A DNA stretch of 64,000 nt, from NCBI GenBank assembly GCA_001312405.1, contig BBDR01000022.1, positions 7,891-71,890 on the forward strand. The letters are read 5' to 3'. Positions 18,739 to 28,667 of this stretch are shown here, in pieces. Both the position numbers and the translations under genes were made by a program. This DNA is from Clostridium sp. NkU-1. GTDB taxonomy: Bacteria > Bacillota_A > Clostridia > Lachnospirales > Lachnospiraceae. The notes under the pieces were generated by a model, which worked only from the letters and a program-made list of their open reading frames with translations, was not told the origin of the DNA and did no database searches. Position 1 is the stretch's first letter. Every line of letters starts with the position of its first letter.

Positions 18739-20001
18739 TATTACATTCTCTGATTCCCGTTCTCCGCTGCTTATTACCCCTTCCCATATCTCATTTACCG
18801 TTTCCACACAATCCATATAGGTTTGCGCCAGCAAAGAAGAAGGAATACCTAATTCATTTGACAGGGATTTTACAGCTTTCCAGTCCGCATTTTCATAGCT
18901 GAGAATGAGTTTGTAAAGCGCTCCGCATATCCCTTCCTGACTAAGCAGTGCATCCTTAATCTCCTGGGCTACCGGCACTTCTTCCAGTATTTCCTCCAAA
19001 GGCGCATCAATCATGTACTGCAGGGTGGAGAACATTCCCATCATATAAACCTCTGACCGGATAATCGGCAGGTCCTTGATATGGTCGGAAAGAACCATAG
19101 CGTAATTAGCCCGAAGGAATGACAGCTTCATCATGGCCTCACGGGACTCATCACTTTCAAAATCATTGTTAAAGCTTAAAAGATATACCCATTGCTTTAA
19201 CTGACTGATTCCCATGGTTACCAGCGCCTGACGGATGGAGGACACCCGTCTGCGCAGGGCAAAATAAGCGGAATTCACAATTTTAAGAAGAGCGTAGCTT
19301 AACGCCGCATCATGGCTTATGACCTCTTCTATCCGTTCAATATCCGGCTCATCTTTCGATACCTCCACAACAAGCTGGAAGAAATTCCCTTCCAGGAATT
19401 CCAGCCGCTTTACTCTCCTGGCCATGGCCTCTGCCACATAGCTGCCTTCCGCATAGTCAGCACCGATTTCCATGGCAAGCTCATAGTCCTCCTTGGTATT
19501 GACTCCGGTTGCGATGCATTTCTTATCAAAGCCTTTCATGGTATTGATAAGATTACTTAAGGAAATCCGTTCTCTTCCTTCGTGCTTGCTGCTGATATCC
19601 ACTTTTATGTAGGTAACATAGTCCAGCATGGTAAAATACTTGGGAGAAAACTGGAAATCATTGATGGCAAAGACATAGCCTTCTGTGCGGTATTTTTTGA
19701 TTATGGTGGGCGATAAGGGATGGATCATTACATGATCTTCAATTTGAATAATTAATTTATCCTTATCAAAAATTTTCGGCATATTACGAAACAATAAAGA
19801 AGGAGTAAATGTTACAAATGTAAGTTTATCCTGGAAAATCCTTTCCGTGTTCTGCATAAGAAAACCTGCAATGGTATCTGCCGCCGCCACGTCGGAACTG
19901 TTATACAGGGCGTCATAATCCTTTTGAAACAGCACCTCGTAGCCGATGATCTTATCCTCCGCAAGTGCCTTAATAGGCTGCCGGGTGACATATCTATCCA
20001 T
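18721..20001 (-). CDS. EAL-HDOD signalling protein (YuxH-like)
   Basis: The N-terminal half is a degenerate EAL phosphodiesterase-like domain (RQPIKALAEDKIIGYEVLFQKD; FVTFTPSLLF; TGVNTKEDYELAMEIGADYAEG). The C-terminal half is an HDOD domain (ISHDAALSYALLKIVNSAYF, RRRVSSIRQALVTMGISQLKQW). Most catalytic acids of active EAL enzymes are not evident, so c-di-GMP hydrolysis is doubtful. ATG 20001 with AAAGGAGG is the natural start, but the same frame is open upstream into the CheV C-terminus. Confidence 0.88.
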   Translation of the reverse strand: MDRYVTRQPIKALAEDKIIGYEVLFQKDYDALYNSSDVAAADTIAGFLMQNTERIFQDKLTFVTFTPSLLFRNMPKIFDKDKLIIQIEDHVMIHPLSPTIIKKYRTEGYVFAINDFQFSPKYFTMLDYVTYIKVDISSKHEGRERISLSNLINTMKGFDKKCIATGVNTKEDYELAMEIGADYAEGSYVAEAMARRVKRLEFLEGNFFQLVVEVSKDEPDIERIEEVISHDAALSYALLKIVNSAYFALRRRVSSIRQALVTMGISQLKQWVYLLSFNNDFESDESREAMMKLSFLRANYAMVLSDHIKDLPIIRSEVYMMGMFSTLQYMIDAPLEEILEEVPVAQEIKDALLSQEGICGALYKLILSYENADWKAVKSLSNELGIPSSLLAQTYMDCVETVNEIWEGVISSGERESENVIKEAHT

Positions 20002-20016
20002 TCTTTTACCTCCTTT

Positions 20017-20916
20017 GAAGCAAATGTCGATCACTTCTACCAGATGTCCGATTTCCGGTTTGGACAACTGCTCATCTGCACCCAGCTTTTTTTCCTTTGA
20101 TCATTAATTCCTCATTGATCATGGAAGAAAAAAATAATAACCGGGATATGCTGTAAGGCCATATTTTCCTTAATCAGCTTTGTCAGATGGTGGCCATCCA
20201 TTTTCGGCATTTCGATGTCTGTAATAATCAGGCTGACTTTTTTATCAAGATCTGAATCGTTACGAATCTCATTTAAGTAGTCCCACGCTTCCTGTCCGTT
20301 ATTCTTAAAAGTCAGGTTATCGTAGCCTGCTTTTCTGAGTGAGGTTTCTATCATCCTGGTCAACAGAATGGAATCCTCTGCAATGAGGATTGGACTTTCA
20401 TTTTTTTTCCCTGTCTTCAAATCTGGTAATCTCTTCCAGCTGAATCCCTGTTTCCGGAGCAATTTCCGCTACGATTTTTTTCAAAATCCAGGATTGTCAC
20501 CAGATCATCACCACACTGGGCAATGCCTGTTGCCACTCCTTCCTCCCCACGGCTGATGGTATTGTCCGGCTTCTGTATATCCTCCCATGAAATGCGCTTA
20601 TTCCCACCACGCTGTGAACACGGAAAGCAATATGCAGCTTGTTAAAGTTAGTAATAATGAATAAATCTTTCGGCTGCTGCTCCGTTTTGCTTCCTGTCAG
20701 GTAATAAGGAAGGTCAATTACAGTGAGAAGGATATCTCTGGGCTTGAATATTCCCTCTACAGAAGGGTGGGCATGAGGAATGGGCTTTACTTTATCTGAC
20801 ATCATGATTTCACGTACTTTTGCCACATTAATGCCATATAATTCACCGTAAATGGTAAATTCCATTATTTCGATCTCATTGGTTCCTGACTCTAACAAAA
20901 TCTCTGTTTCTGCCAT
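20017..20916 (-). CDS. cheV: Chemotaxis coupling/receiver protein CheV (multiple frameshifts; no in-frame stop)
   Basis: CheV joins a CheW-like coupling domain (EIMEFTIYGELYGINVAKVREIM, residues 15-37) to a receiver domain (ILIAEDS, phospho-Asp in IITDIEMPKMDG, then a Lys-containing LSKPEIG). Breaks occur near 20605 (one base lost), at A7/T-runs near 20482-20488 and 20403-20410, near 20131-20137 and near 20090-20097. Repaired, they read a normal CheV. After LSKPEIGHLVEVID the frame meets no stop and runs into the EAL-HDOD start, so the end coordinate is nominal. Confidence 0.88.
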
Positions 20917-20968
20917 ACTTCTTCTCCTTTATCTCAATATAATCCGGCAAAAACATCTGCCTAATAAA

Positions 20969-20993
20969 ATATCGGCATATTTCTTCCGGTTCA
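20969..20993 (-). promoter_or_regulatory. Candidate sigma-28 promoter for cheV
   Basis: On the minus strand TGAA, a 13-bp spacer and a perfect GCCGATAT box lie about 55-75 bp upstream of the cheV start. The -10 is exact, the -35 differs by one base and the spacer is 2 bp short. Confidence 0.45.
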
Positions 20994-20999
20994 TAATGT

Positions 21000-21482
21000 T
21001 TACAAATCAATTTCCGCCCTACCGTAAGTTCTGATTCTGACGCTTCCTGTACTTACATCAAAAGTCATGGTCCGTGCGTAGTTTTCTCCAACATCTTCAG
21101 CCACAAGGCGGATTCCCTCTGAGCGAAGAATCTGCTTCACGCTGACAATATTACGGGCGCCGATATTACCAAGAGTACTGTTTCCCTGTAATTCAAACAT
21201 CTTGGCTCCTCCAGCAATCTTAGCAATCAATCTGGGCTTTCTGGCTCCCATGATCTCTATCTTGCGCAGCGTCTCAGCCAGTCCGGTATCTGCGTATTTA
21301 AATATATTCCCATCACCTGAACCGAATACCTCAGGAAGCATAATATGTACCAAAGCTCCCAGTTTGATCATTGGGTCATACAAACTGATCCCAATGCAGG
21401 AACCAAGGGCATAAGTGATTAAAATTCCCTCCTGCCTGGCAAACTTCATGTCTGCGATTCCAACCGTCAGATTTTTATCCAT
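21000..21482 (-). CDS. cheD: Chemoreceptor glutamine deamidase CheD
   Basis: CheD deamidates receptor glutamines and stimulates CheC. An intact 160-residue protein with the catalytic Cys in ALGSCIGISLYD, His in LGALVHIMLPE, and Thr in the later strand region. The family landmark AKIAGGAKMF is present. The gene overlaps the end of cheC by 8 bases, so the pair is translationally coupled, consistent with their physical complex. It is the last gene of the large minus-strand operon. Confidence 0.96.
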   Translation of the reverse strand: MDKNLTVGIADMKFARQEGILITYALGSCIGISLYDPMIKLGALVHIMLPEVFGSGDGNIFKYADTGLAETLRKIEIMGARKPRLIAKIAGGAKMFELQGNSTLGNIGARNIVSVKQILRSEGIRLVAEDVGENYARTMTFDVSTGSVRIRTYGRAEIDL

Positions 21483-22101
21483 TGATTATCCCCAGCTTTT
21501 CCATTAAAAAGTTCAATGACTGAATTTCCGGCATCATCAGAAGATCACTGTGGAGTACCTTGCCACCTATGATAAACTGGCCGCTGATCATCATCATTTT
21601 ATCCGTCTGATAGCCAAATTCCACCATGGGCACGCTTAAAATTCCGCCCAGCATATTTACCGCTATATCAGGAACAGACAAACTAATGGAAACGTCACTG
21701 AGGGAGGAAATTGCATTGACGTAAGAAGATATGATAATATTTCCCACCTCTTCCAGTGCAGAGGTTTCCAAAACATTTAACTGATAGTAATCTTCAATTT
21801 CCTCCTGCATAAGACTGGATAAAACTTCGTTGATAAAATCCAGCTTAAGAACAAACAGCATCAGGCCGTTGATCTCTCCAGACATCTTTACCAATATAGC
21901 CGCCACAATTTCTTCCGGGTCTCCCAAAAACTTAATTGCATCATTATAACCGAGAATCTGCACATCCGGAAGAGTCATGCGCACAGCCTTTCCCAACATG
22001 GAGGAAAGGGCTGTGGCTGAATTTCCTGTGCCGATACTGCCTATCTCCCGGATTAAGTCCAGCCCTAATCCACTCATTTCATCGTAACGTGTTATCTTCA
22101 T
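21475..22101 (-). CDS. cheC: CheY-P phosphatase CheC
   Basis: CheC dephosphorylates CheY-P and is activated by CheD. It is intact at 208 residues with two pseudo-symmetric active sites. The second is canonical: S-ALE-E-VG-N. In the first the usual Asn is replaced: D-LIR-E-IG-S, followed by IGTGNSATALSSMLGKAV. The family rule is Glu plus Asn, so only one site may be fully active. It overlaps cheD. Confidence 0.94.
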   Translation of the reverse strand: MKITRYDEMSGLGLDLIREIGSIGTGNSATALSSMLGKAVRMTLPDVQILGYNDAIKFLGDPEEIVAAILVKMSGEINGLMLFVLKLDFINEVLSSLMQEEIEDYYQLNVLETSALEEVGNIIISSYVNAISSLSDVSISLSVPDIAVNMLGGILSVPMVEFGYQTDKMMMISGQFIIGGKVLHSDLLMMPEIQSLNFLMEKLGIING

Positions 22102-22131
22102 GATATCACCCTCCTTCCTGATAAACTATCC

Positions 22132-22908
22132 TCAGCCTTGCCGAAGTGAATTTATGGTTGTTTCAATTTCATCGGAGGTCTGCACCATTTTAAGAGAGTA
22201 AGAATACGCTCTCTGTGCCTCCATCATTCTGGTCATTTCTTTGGCAAAATCCGTGCCGGACACCTCTTCGGCGCCTTTTACTACCGTTGCCTTTTCAAGC
22301 AGAATGGGAGCTCCGTTTTTTTCCGTTACAGCGTATTCGTTATTTCCTATGTCAGAAATACCGTCTCTTCTTGCAAAGGTGTACACGCCTATGGCTTTGG
22401 GATCATGCTCATCTTCTTCCAGTTCTTCTTCCTCTTCCTCAATTTCCTCCTCTTGTCCGGGATAAACAGCAGGCTTGACAGGATAGGAAATTTCCTGCTG
22501 GTCCATGTTTAAGACTCTCTTTCCTGAAGAATTCACCAGATAAAAATTATCTCCCATCATGGAAAGCTGAAAGTGTCCGTCCCTGGAATAGGTAATAGCC
22601 CCTGTAACCGGGTCCTTTAACATGAAAAAGCCTTCTCCTTCTATGGCGTAGTCGTTCTCAAGCCCTGTTTCCCGATAAGGCATATCAGTCATATCTGACT
22701 TGACAAGGTCTACTCTGGTTCCACTTCCCGTTTTAGCCGCATTGCCGCCCTGAGTGCTTCTTGCCTGGGCATAAATCAGATCTGAAAACACACTGTACTG
22801 AGGTTTAAAGCCTGTTGTATTTACATTAGCAATATTATTGGATACCACATTAAGCTTTGTCTGCTGATTTAAGGCGCCCAAAGCTCCAATATAAAAAGAC
22901 TGGTTCAT
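22132..22908 (-). CDS. flgG: Flagellar basal-body rod protein FlgG-like
   Basis: A distal-rod protein. The N-terminus IGALGALNQQTKLNVVSNNIANVNTTGFK is the rod/hook signature, and the C-terminus has EMTRMMEAQRAYSYSLKMVQTSDE. The 258 residues match FlgG. Between about residues 150 and 170 is an unusual run of nearly unbroken acidic residues (GQEEEIEEEEEELEEDEHD). It follows a second rod gene; which is FlgG and which FlgF is assigned by resemblance. Confidence 0.85.
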   Translation of the reverse strand: MNQSFYIGALGALNQQTKLNVVSNNIANVNTTGFKPQYSVFSDLIYAQARSTQGGNAAKTGSGTRVDLVKSDMTDMPYRETGLENDYAIEGEGFFMLKDPVTGAITYSRDGHFQLSMMGDNFYLVNSSGKRVLNMDQQEISYPVKPAVYPGQEEEIEEEEEELEEDEHDPKAIGVYTFARRDGISDIGNNEYAVTEKNGAPILLEKATVVKGAEEVSGTDFAKEMTRMMEAQRAYSYSLKMVQTSDEIETTINSLRQG

Positions 22909-22921
22909 CTACTCTTCCCCC

Positions 22922-23725
22922 TTATACTCTGCCTATATCACTGGCCACCTTGCCCATAAGCTGGTCATATATCTTAAGTACCTGGGCAGCACTTTGAGTC
23001 GCTCTTTGGCTGGTGATCATTTGAGTCATCTCTTCAATGGGATCAATATTGGACCGTTCCAGTGACTTCCACTGGATTCCTCCATCCACCCCATTACCCG
23101 CAGCAGTCGTGGTAAAAACGCCGTTGTCTCCCTTCACAAGCTGGGAGTAATCATCAAAGTCCACAACCCGGAGTTTTCCCAAGAGAACCGGCTCCTGTTC
23201 CTCCGTATCCCCATCGTCCTCTCCGGTTCCCTGTCCTTTTATGGGCATTTCATAAATATTGCCTGACTGATCCACCATAATATGGTCTGAGGGAAGCTCA
23301 ATGGGGTTTCCATCTTCTCCAATTACCCTGCCCCGGGAACCTAAAGAAAGGTATCCATCTCCATCAGTAGTAAAAGAGCCGTTTCTTGTATAAACCTGAT
23401 TTCCTGCAGAATCCTGAATGACAAAGAATCCTGGTTTTGTCAAAGCAAAATCCAGGTTTCCTCCAGTTTCCTCTACTGCCCCCTGATTATGGCTGGTCAC
23501 TGTACTTCTGGAAGCACGTATCATTGATACGGACCCAATCTGAACGGGATTGCTTTTATCGCGGTTTCCGCTCCGGTAAAGCATTTCATCCCGAAACGTA
23601 GTGCTGACCATGCGGTCTGGTTTATACCCCGGAGTTGCACTATTGACCATATTGTTTCCGATTACATTTAAGTTTCTGGTCTGATACAGCATTCCTGATG
23701 CCAGATTATAGAATCCTTGAAACAT
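22922..23725 (-). CDS. flgF: Flagellar basal-body rod protein FlgF-like (FlhO-type)
   Basis: It begins MFQGFYNLASGMLYQTRNLN and VIGNNMVNSATPGYK, the rod signature, and ends ERSNIDPIEEMTQMITSQRATQ with QVLKIYDQLMGK. It is intact at 267 residues. A short acidic, glycine-containing insert (TGEDDGDTEEQEP) sits near residue 165, the same place as the acidic insert in the neighbouring FlgG. It lies between fliA and flgG, as the flhO/flhP pair does in some Firmicutes. Confidence 0.85.
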   Translation of the reverse strand: MFQGFYNLASGMLYQTRNLNVIGNNMVNSATPGYKPDRMVSTTFRDEMLYRSGNRDKSNPVQIGSVSMIRASRSTVTSHNQGAVEETGGNLDFALTKPGFFVIQDSAGNQVYTRNGSFTTDGDGYLSLGSRGRVIGEDGNPIELPSDHIMVDQSGNIYEMPIKGQGTGEDDGDTEEQEPVLLGKLRVVDFDDYSQLVKGDNGVFTTTAAGNGVDGGIQWKSLERSNIDPIEEMTQMITSQRATQSAAQVLKIYDQLMGKVASDIGRV

Positions 23726-23743
23726 TTCATTTCTCCCTTCTTG

Positions 23744-24518
23744 CTACTCATTTATGAAATTAGTCAGATTCAATCTGAGCTTTTGAAGCGCATTGGAATG
23801 AATCTGGGAGATCCTGGGTTCACTGACATTCATAATCTGCGCAATCTCCCTCATATTTAATTCGTCCATATAGTACAATGAAATAACCTTTTGTTCATTT
23901 TCTTTTAAATCATTTATGGCGGAAACCAAAATCTCTTTAAACTCTTTTTGGAGATAATGATTCTCAGGCTGGTCATGTTCGCTCATTGACGGAAGCTGCA
24001 TTGACTTTTTATCATCACTTCCCACCTCCAGGACCATGTCCAGGGAAATGACGCTGTAAACATTTGTCTTGCCAAGAGTCTCCTGGTATTTTTCCATGGT
24101 GATGTCCATATAATCTGCTGTTTCCTTTGAAGTAGGAAAACGGCCCAGACGGTTGCACAATTCCACGACCGCATTATCCATCATTTTAGCGTTTTTTTCT
24201 TACGCTTCTGGGAATCCAATCCTGCTTTCTCGCCATATCAATAACCATTCCACGAATCCGCTTGGAAATATATGTTTCAAACTTTACGTTTAATTCCGGA
24301 TCAAACTTTTCGATTCCGCTCATAATCGTCAATACGCCTTCATTGACAATATCCTCCACCTGCGCAAAACTTAAATATACGTCCCGCATCTGGAGAGATA
24401 TGTTCCTGACCATATTTATATACCGCATCACCAGTTCATGCTTGACCCTGATGTCTTTTGTTCTCTTATATTTAATTAATAAATCTTCATTGGTATATTG
24501 GCTTAAATCCTGTTCCAT
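23744..24518 (-). CDS. fliA: Flagellar sigma factor FliA (sigma-28), one frameshift
   Basis: Directs transcription of late flagellar and chemotaxis genes and is inhibited by FlgM. Region 2 shows VEDIVNEGVLTIMSGIEKFDP and FETYISKRIRGMVIDMAR. Region 4 ends with EKVISLYYMDELNMREIAQIM and VSEPRISQIHSNAL. The T7 run at 24192-24198 must be T6, joining SVRKNAKMMDNAVVELC. I use ATG 24518 (MEQDLSQYTNEDL). A TTG at 24557 overlapping the flhA stop is an alternative, because the Shine-Dalgarno sequence before 24518 is weak. Confidence 0.94.
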
Positions 24519-24553
24519 CCCGACTAACACTGCCTTTCTGTAACAAAATCCGG

Positions 24554-26625
24554 TCAAAGGGTGATATTCCCGATTGCCTGAATCTGAATATTATTTGCAA
24601 TCTCATTAAAGGAAAGGACATATACATTGGGATAAAACTGTTCAATCAACCGATAGAAATAAAGCCTGACAACCTGGCTTGTAAGAACCACCGGCTTCTG
24701 CTCCAAATCCGTGAATTTCTTCATCTGTTCTCCCACTTGTCCAATCACAGACTGCATCACATCCGGCTGAGGGCCAGATAGATGCCCTGTTCTCCTTTTG
24801 CCATACTGCCTATAATATTTTTCTCCAGTTCTGCATCCAGGGTGAGAACCTTCATCTGTCCTCCTTCACAGAACATTCTGGTTATGGTTCTCTTTAAAGC
24901 AATTCTGATGTTTTCTGTAATCACATCCATATCCCTGGTGGTTGGAAGAGAATCTGCTATGGTTGCCAGAATCGTTTCCATGTCTTTGACTGGAACCCCT
25001 TCCTTCAATAAATTAATGAGAATTTTCTGAATGCCTCCATATGTAAACTGGTTCGGAAACAGTTCATCCACCAGCTCCGGAGAATGCTTCTTCACATTTT
25101 CCAGTAACTGCATGACTTCCTGCCGTCCTAACAGCTCATAAGCGTGCTGCCTGATGGTCTCTGATAAATGGGTCAGCATGACAGAAAGTGGATCAATAAC
25201 GGTATAACCGTAAATTTCCGCCATTTCCTTGTTTTCCGGCCTGATCCATTTACTGGGAATTCCATAAGCCGGCTCCACAGTTTCAATTCCGTCTACTTCG
25301 CCGGAAAGAGAGGGCGGTTCCAATGCCAGATAATAATCTACCAGAATTTCTCCCCTGGACACCTCTTCGCCTCTGATCTTTATGACATACTGGTTTGTAT
25401 TTAAACTGGAACTGTCCCTGAGCCTGACAGAGGGAATAACAAGCCCCATGTCCTGTGCATACTGCCTTCTGAAAATAACGATCCGGTTGATCATCTTCCC
25501 GCCGCTGCTCTCATCGATCAGCGGAATCAGACTATAGCCAAATTCCATTTCAATAGGTTCCACGTTAATGAGAGCGTAAACATTGTTCACATCCCGGTAG
25601 TAGGATTCCTCATCGGAAGCCGGCTGTGCCGCTTCTTCGGGCGCGGCCATGGCTGCCGCCATTTCCGGAAGACCGGAGGCTGACAGACGAACCCTCTGCC
25701 CTAACCGGTAACCAGTTATAATAAGAACCGCTGCCATAACTGTCAACTGAATTTTAGGCATTCCAGGTACCAGCATTAACACGATCATTACAAAACCAGT
25801 GAGCATAATAGCCCTGGGCTGGGCCATAAACTGGCTGGATACGTCATCATTTAAGGTGCCTTCTGATACAGCTCTTGTTACCACCATACCGGTAGCCGTA
25901 GCGATCAGAAGAGAAGGGACCTGGGAAACAAGTCCATCACCCACCGTTGCAATAGAATAAATGGACATCACCTGGCCAAACTCCAGATTTGACTGCACCA
26001 TACCAATAATGGCGCCTCCAATAAAGTTAATGGCAGTGGTGATCAGGGACATGATGGCATCTCCCTTTACAAACTTGGTGGCACCATCCATGGCTCCGTA
26101 GAAATCCGCTTCCTTCTGAACCTTATATCTTCTTATCTTTGCTTCCTGCTCATTGATCAGACCGGAGCTTAAATCCGCGTCAATGGCCATCTGCTTACCG
26201 GGCATGGCATCTAAGGTAAACCTGGCCGCAACTTCTGATACACGTTCCGTACCCTTTGTAATAACCAGGAAGTTTACCAGAACGATAATGAGGAATATGA
26301 TAAAACCAACTACAACATTTCCCTGTAAGACGAAATCACCGAAGGCTTTGATTACCTGTCCCGAAGACCCCTGATTGGACAAAATATTTCTCGTTGAAGA
26401 CACATTCAGACCCAGACGCAGCAGGGTTGTCACTAAAAGCAGGGCCGGAAGATGGAAAATTCCAAAGGCTCTTTTATGTTCATGGTTATCAGCAGGATAA
26501 TCATGGAAAGGGAAATATTTATAATAATCATTACGTCCACAAAAAAACGGAGGCAATGGAATAATCAATAGAAGTACGATCAAAATGACAAATACTACTA
26601 CAGAATTTTTCAGTAAAGTCTTCAT
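24554..26625 (-). CDS. flhA: Flagellar export gate protein FlhA (frameshifted)
   Basis: The largest inner-membrane export gate component. Eight N-terminal membrane segments are followed by the cytoplasmic domain. Landmarks include LLLVTTLLRLGLNVSSTRNIL, DAMPGKQMAIDADL, FYGAMDGATKFVKGDA, and FELFPNQFTYGGIQKIL-like sequence. Breaks: A7 26541-26547 (A6 needed) and a lost T near 26445, both in the first membrane segments, and one lost base near 24768. The last restores a C-terminus ending IANNIQIQAIGNITL. About 690 codons. No flhF or flhG follows, unlike Bacillus. Confidence 0.94.
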
Positions 26626-26665
26626 TCTTTTACACCATATCTTTCAGTTTCTCTGCTGTTTTTCT

Positions 26666-27731
26666 TTATTCTATGATCTTGTTATTCATGCGGTATACAT
26701 ACACCAGAATTTCAGCGACCATACCGTAGTATTCTGAAGGAATCTCAGCCCCAACCTGGGTGGCGGCAAAGATGCCTCTTGCCAAAGGTTTATTTTCAAG
26801 CACATATACCCCATGTTCCTCGCCTATAGCCACAATCCTCAAGGCCAGTTCATCCTGGCCCTTGGCAACCAGAACGGGAGCATTGTCCTTCTCTATATCA
26901 TAGCGCAGAGCCACCGCATAATGAGTGGGGTTACGTATGATCACGTCCGCTTCAGGAACCGACTGCATCATCCTGGAACGTGCCCTCTCTCTTTGGAGGC
27001 TGCGGATACGCCCCTTAATCTCAGGATTTCCTTCCGTCTGCTTGAATTCTTCTTTTAATTCCTGCTTTGACATTCTGATCTGACGTTCATAATCCCACCG
27101 CTGATAAAAGAAGTCAAAACCGGCAACAGCCAGGAAAATAAGAGAAACCCTGAATACCATATCCATAATGGCATTCAGTACATACATAGCAGATTCTTTT
27201 AAGTCCATATCAATGGTTCTTGCAATTGGCCTTAAATCCCCTTTTATGATCTGGAACAGGATGATTCCCAGTATGGTAATCTTCAGCAAATTTTTCAAAA
27301 GCTCTATCAGGCTTTTTAGAGAAAGTAAATTTTGAATTCCCTGAATGGGGTTGAGCCGGCTAAACTTGGGGGCTAAATTGCTTTTTGTAAACAAAAATCT
27401 AGTTTGTACCCCAGTTCCCAGTACAGCCAGTACAATACCTGCCAGAAGAATGGGAAGAGCCGATTTTAAAATTGCCCACGCTGTATCTCCAAAAATTCCG
27501 GTGGAATAATCAGACAGATTCTCCACCCCGGGAGCCAGGCTCAAATATTTTATCATATAATCCCGCATGGTCCGGTACATAAAAGGAAATAACATTTTCA
27601 ACAGCACGAAGGTTCCAAGTAAGGAAGCTATCATGACCACATCCTTACTGAGGGGAACATGACCCTTTTTTTTCGTTCATCCCGCCGTTTTTTTTCGCTG
27701 AGGCCTTTTCTGTTTTTGAAGGATCTTGCAT
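26666..27731 (-). CDS. flhB: Flagellar export switch protein FlhB (N-terminal frameshifts)
   Basis: FlhB switches export specificity after hook completion by self-cleavage. The conserved cleavage motif is present as IIRNPTHYAVALRYD. Four membrane segments precede it, with LSRLNPIQGIQNLLSLKSLIELLK between. The start is taken at ATG 27731 (MQDPSKTEKASAKK). Two T8 runs near 27653-27660 and 27686-27693 break the frame, and correcting both gives KKRRDERKKGHVPLSKDVV. About 355 codons. Confidence 0.93.
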
Positions 27732-27754
27732 GGCCGCTCATCACATCCTTTGCA

Positions 27755-28516
27755 TTATAGAAGTCTGATTATATCCTGAACTGTTAAAAGCATCTGGCTT
27801 ATCACACCGCTTACATAATCCGTCATAGGAGAAAACAGAAAAATCAGCATAATGAAACCAATTACGATCTTTGCCTGTATATTTACAACAAACACATTGA
27901 TCTGGGGGATTATTTTCATTAAAACCCCGACTGCAATCTCCGTTAAAAATTCAATGGCAACGATAGGAAATGCAAACTTAACGGCCATAACTATGCACTG
28001 GATAAAAACTTCCAGCATTGCCCACGCCACACGGCTTCCAAAAACAACCTGACCGTAAGGAACTATTTCTGCAGATTTTATGAGAAGCTTAAATAGTGCC
28101 AGATGGCCATTCACCGCGAAAAACAACAGGATAAAATACACCTGATAAAGGGTTCCTGTAAGAGCGATCTGAGCGTTAGTCTGAGGGTCATAGATCATTG
28201 CCATGGACAAACCCATTTGAAAATCCATTACTGCCCCTGCAAAAGTAATGACCATAAGAAATAATTCCATAACAAAGCCAATGGTAAACCCAACGGCAAA
28301 CTCTTTTAAAAGAAGTACTGCAAATTCAATGGAATTCACAGGCTCTGGCACCTGAGCCGAGGAAAAAGAATAAATCAACAGCGTAAATACCATGATCATA
28401 CCGCCCTTGACCTGTGCCGGAATATTTCTTCTGCCCAAAATCGGGTTTAAAAGAATAAAACCTGACATTCTCATAAAAATAAGAGAAAACAGCATTACCT
28501 GTCCTATTTCCGGCAT
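27755..28516 (-). CDS. fliR: Flagellar export protein FliR
   Basis: An integral membrane component of the FliP-FliQ-FliR export channel. It is intact at 253 residues with six or so hydrophobic segments. Landmarks: RMSGFILLNPILGRRNIPAQVK near the start and LLLKEFAVGFTIGFVMELF. It is separated from fliQ by 151 bp, much more than its neighbours, and that gap holds an RNA element and hairpin. It ends 23 bp before flhB. Confidence 0.95.
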   Translation of the reverse strand: MPEIGQVMLFSLIFMRMSGFILLNPILGRRNIPAQVKGGMIMVFTLLIYSFSSAQVPEPVNSIEFAVLLLKEFAVGFTIGFVMELFLMVITFAGAVMDFQMGLSMAMIYDPQTNAQIALTGTLYQVYFILLFFAVNGHLALFKLLIKSAEIVPYGQVVFGSRVAWAMLEVFIQCIVMAVKFAFPIVAIEFLTEIAVGVLMKIIPQINVFVVNIQAKIVIGFIMLIFLFSPMTDYVSGVISQMLLTVQDIIRLL

Positions 28517-28538
28517 CTAAATCTTCCTTTCATCATTA

Positions 28539-28600
28539 CTGTCCAAGCTTTTTGGACAGGGCCCACCCCGTTTTACCGGGTGTAAAGGTATACCCGTAGG
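28539..28600 (-). promoter_or_regulatory. Intergenic pseudoknot element copy B, between fliQ and fliR
   Basis: Reading the minus strand: ACGGG, a 12-nt loop with ATACCTTTA, CCCG, then GTAAAACGGGGTGGGC. The loop TTTA pairs with the TAAA after stem 1 (pseudoknot). It is followed by a perfect hairpin CTGTCCAA-AAAGC-TTGGACAG (28539-28559) just before the fliR ribosome binding site. Its loop and stem match copy A over 15 of 16 bases. Confidence 0.55.
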
Positions 28601-28667
28601 GTGTTTCCTCTTCTTTCTCCATATCTTTCGGCCATCATAAGACCCTGGAAGGTGTTTCATGCCCATC

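Noticed and set aside
22215..22478. Serine-rich or leucine-rich ORFs on the plus strand
   Set aside because: They are antisense shadows of the acidic Glu-rich codons in flgG.
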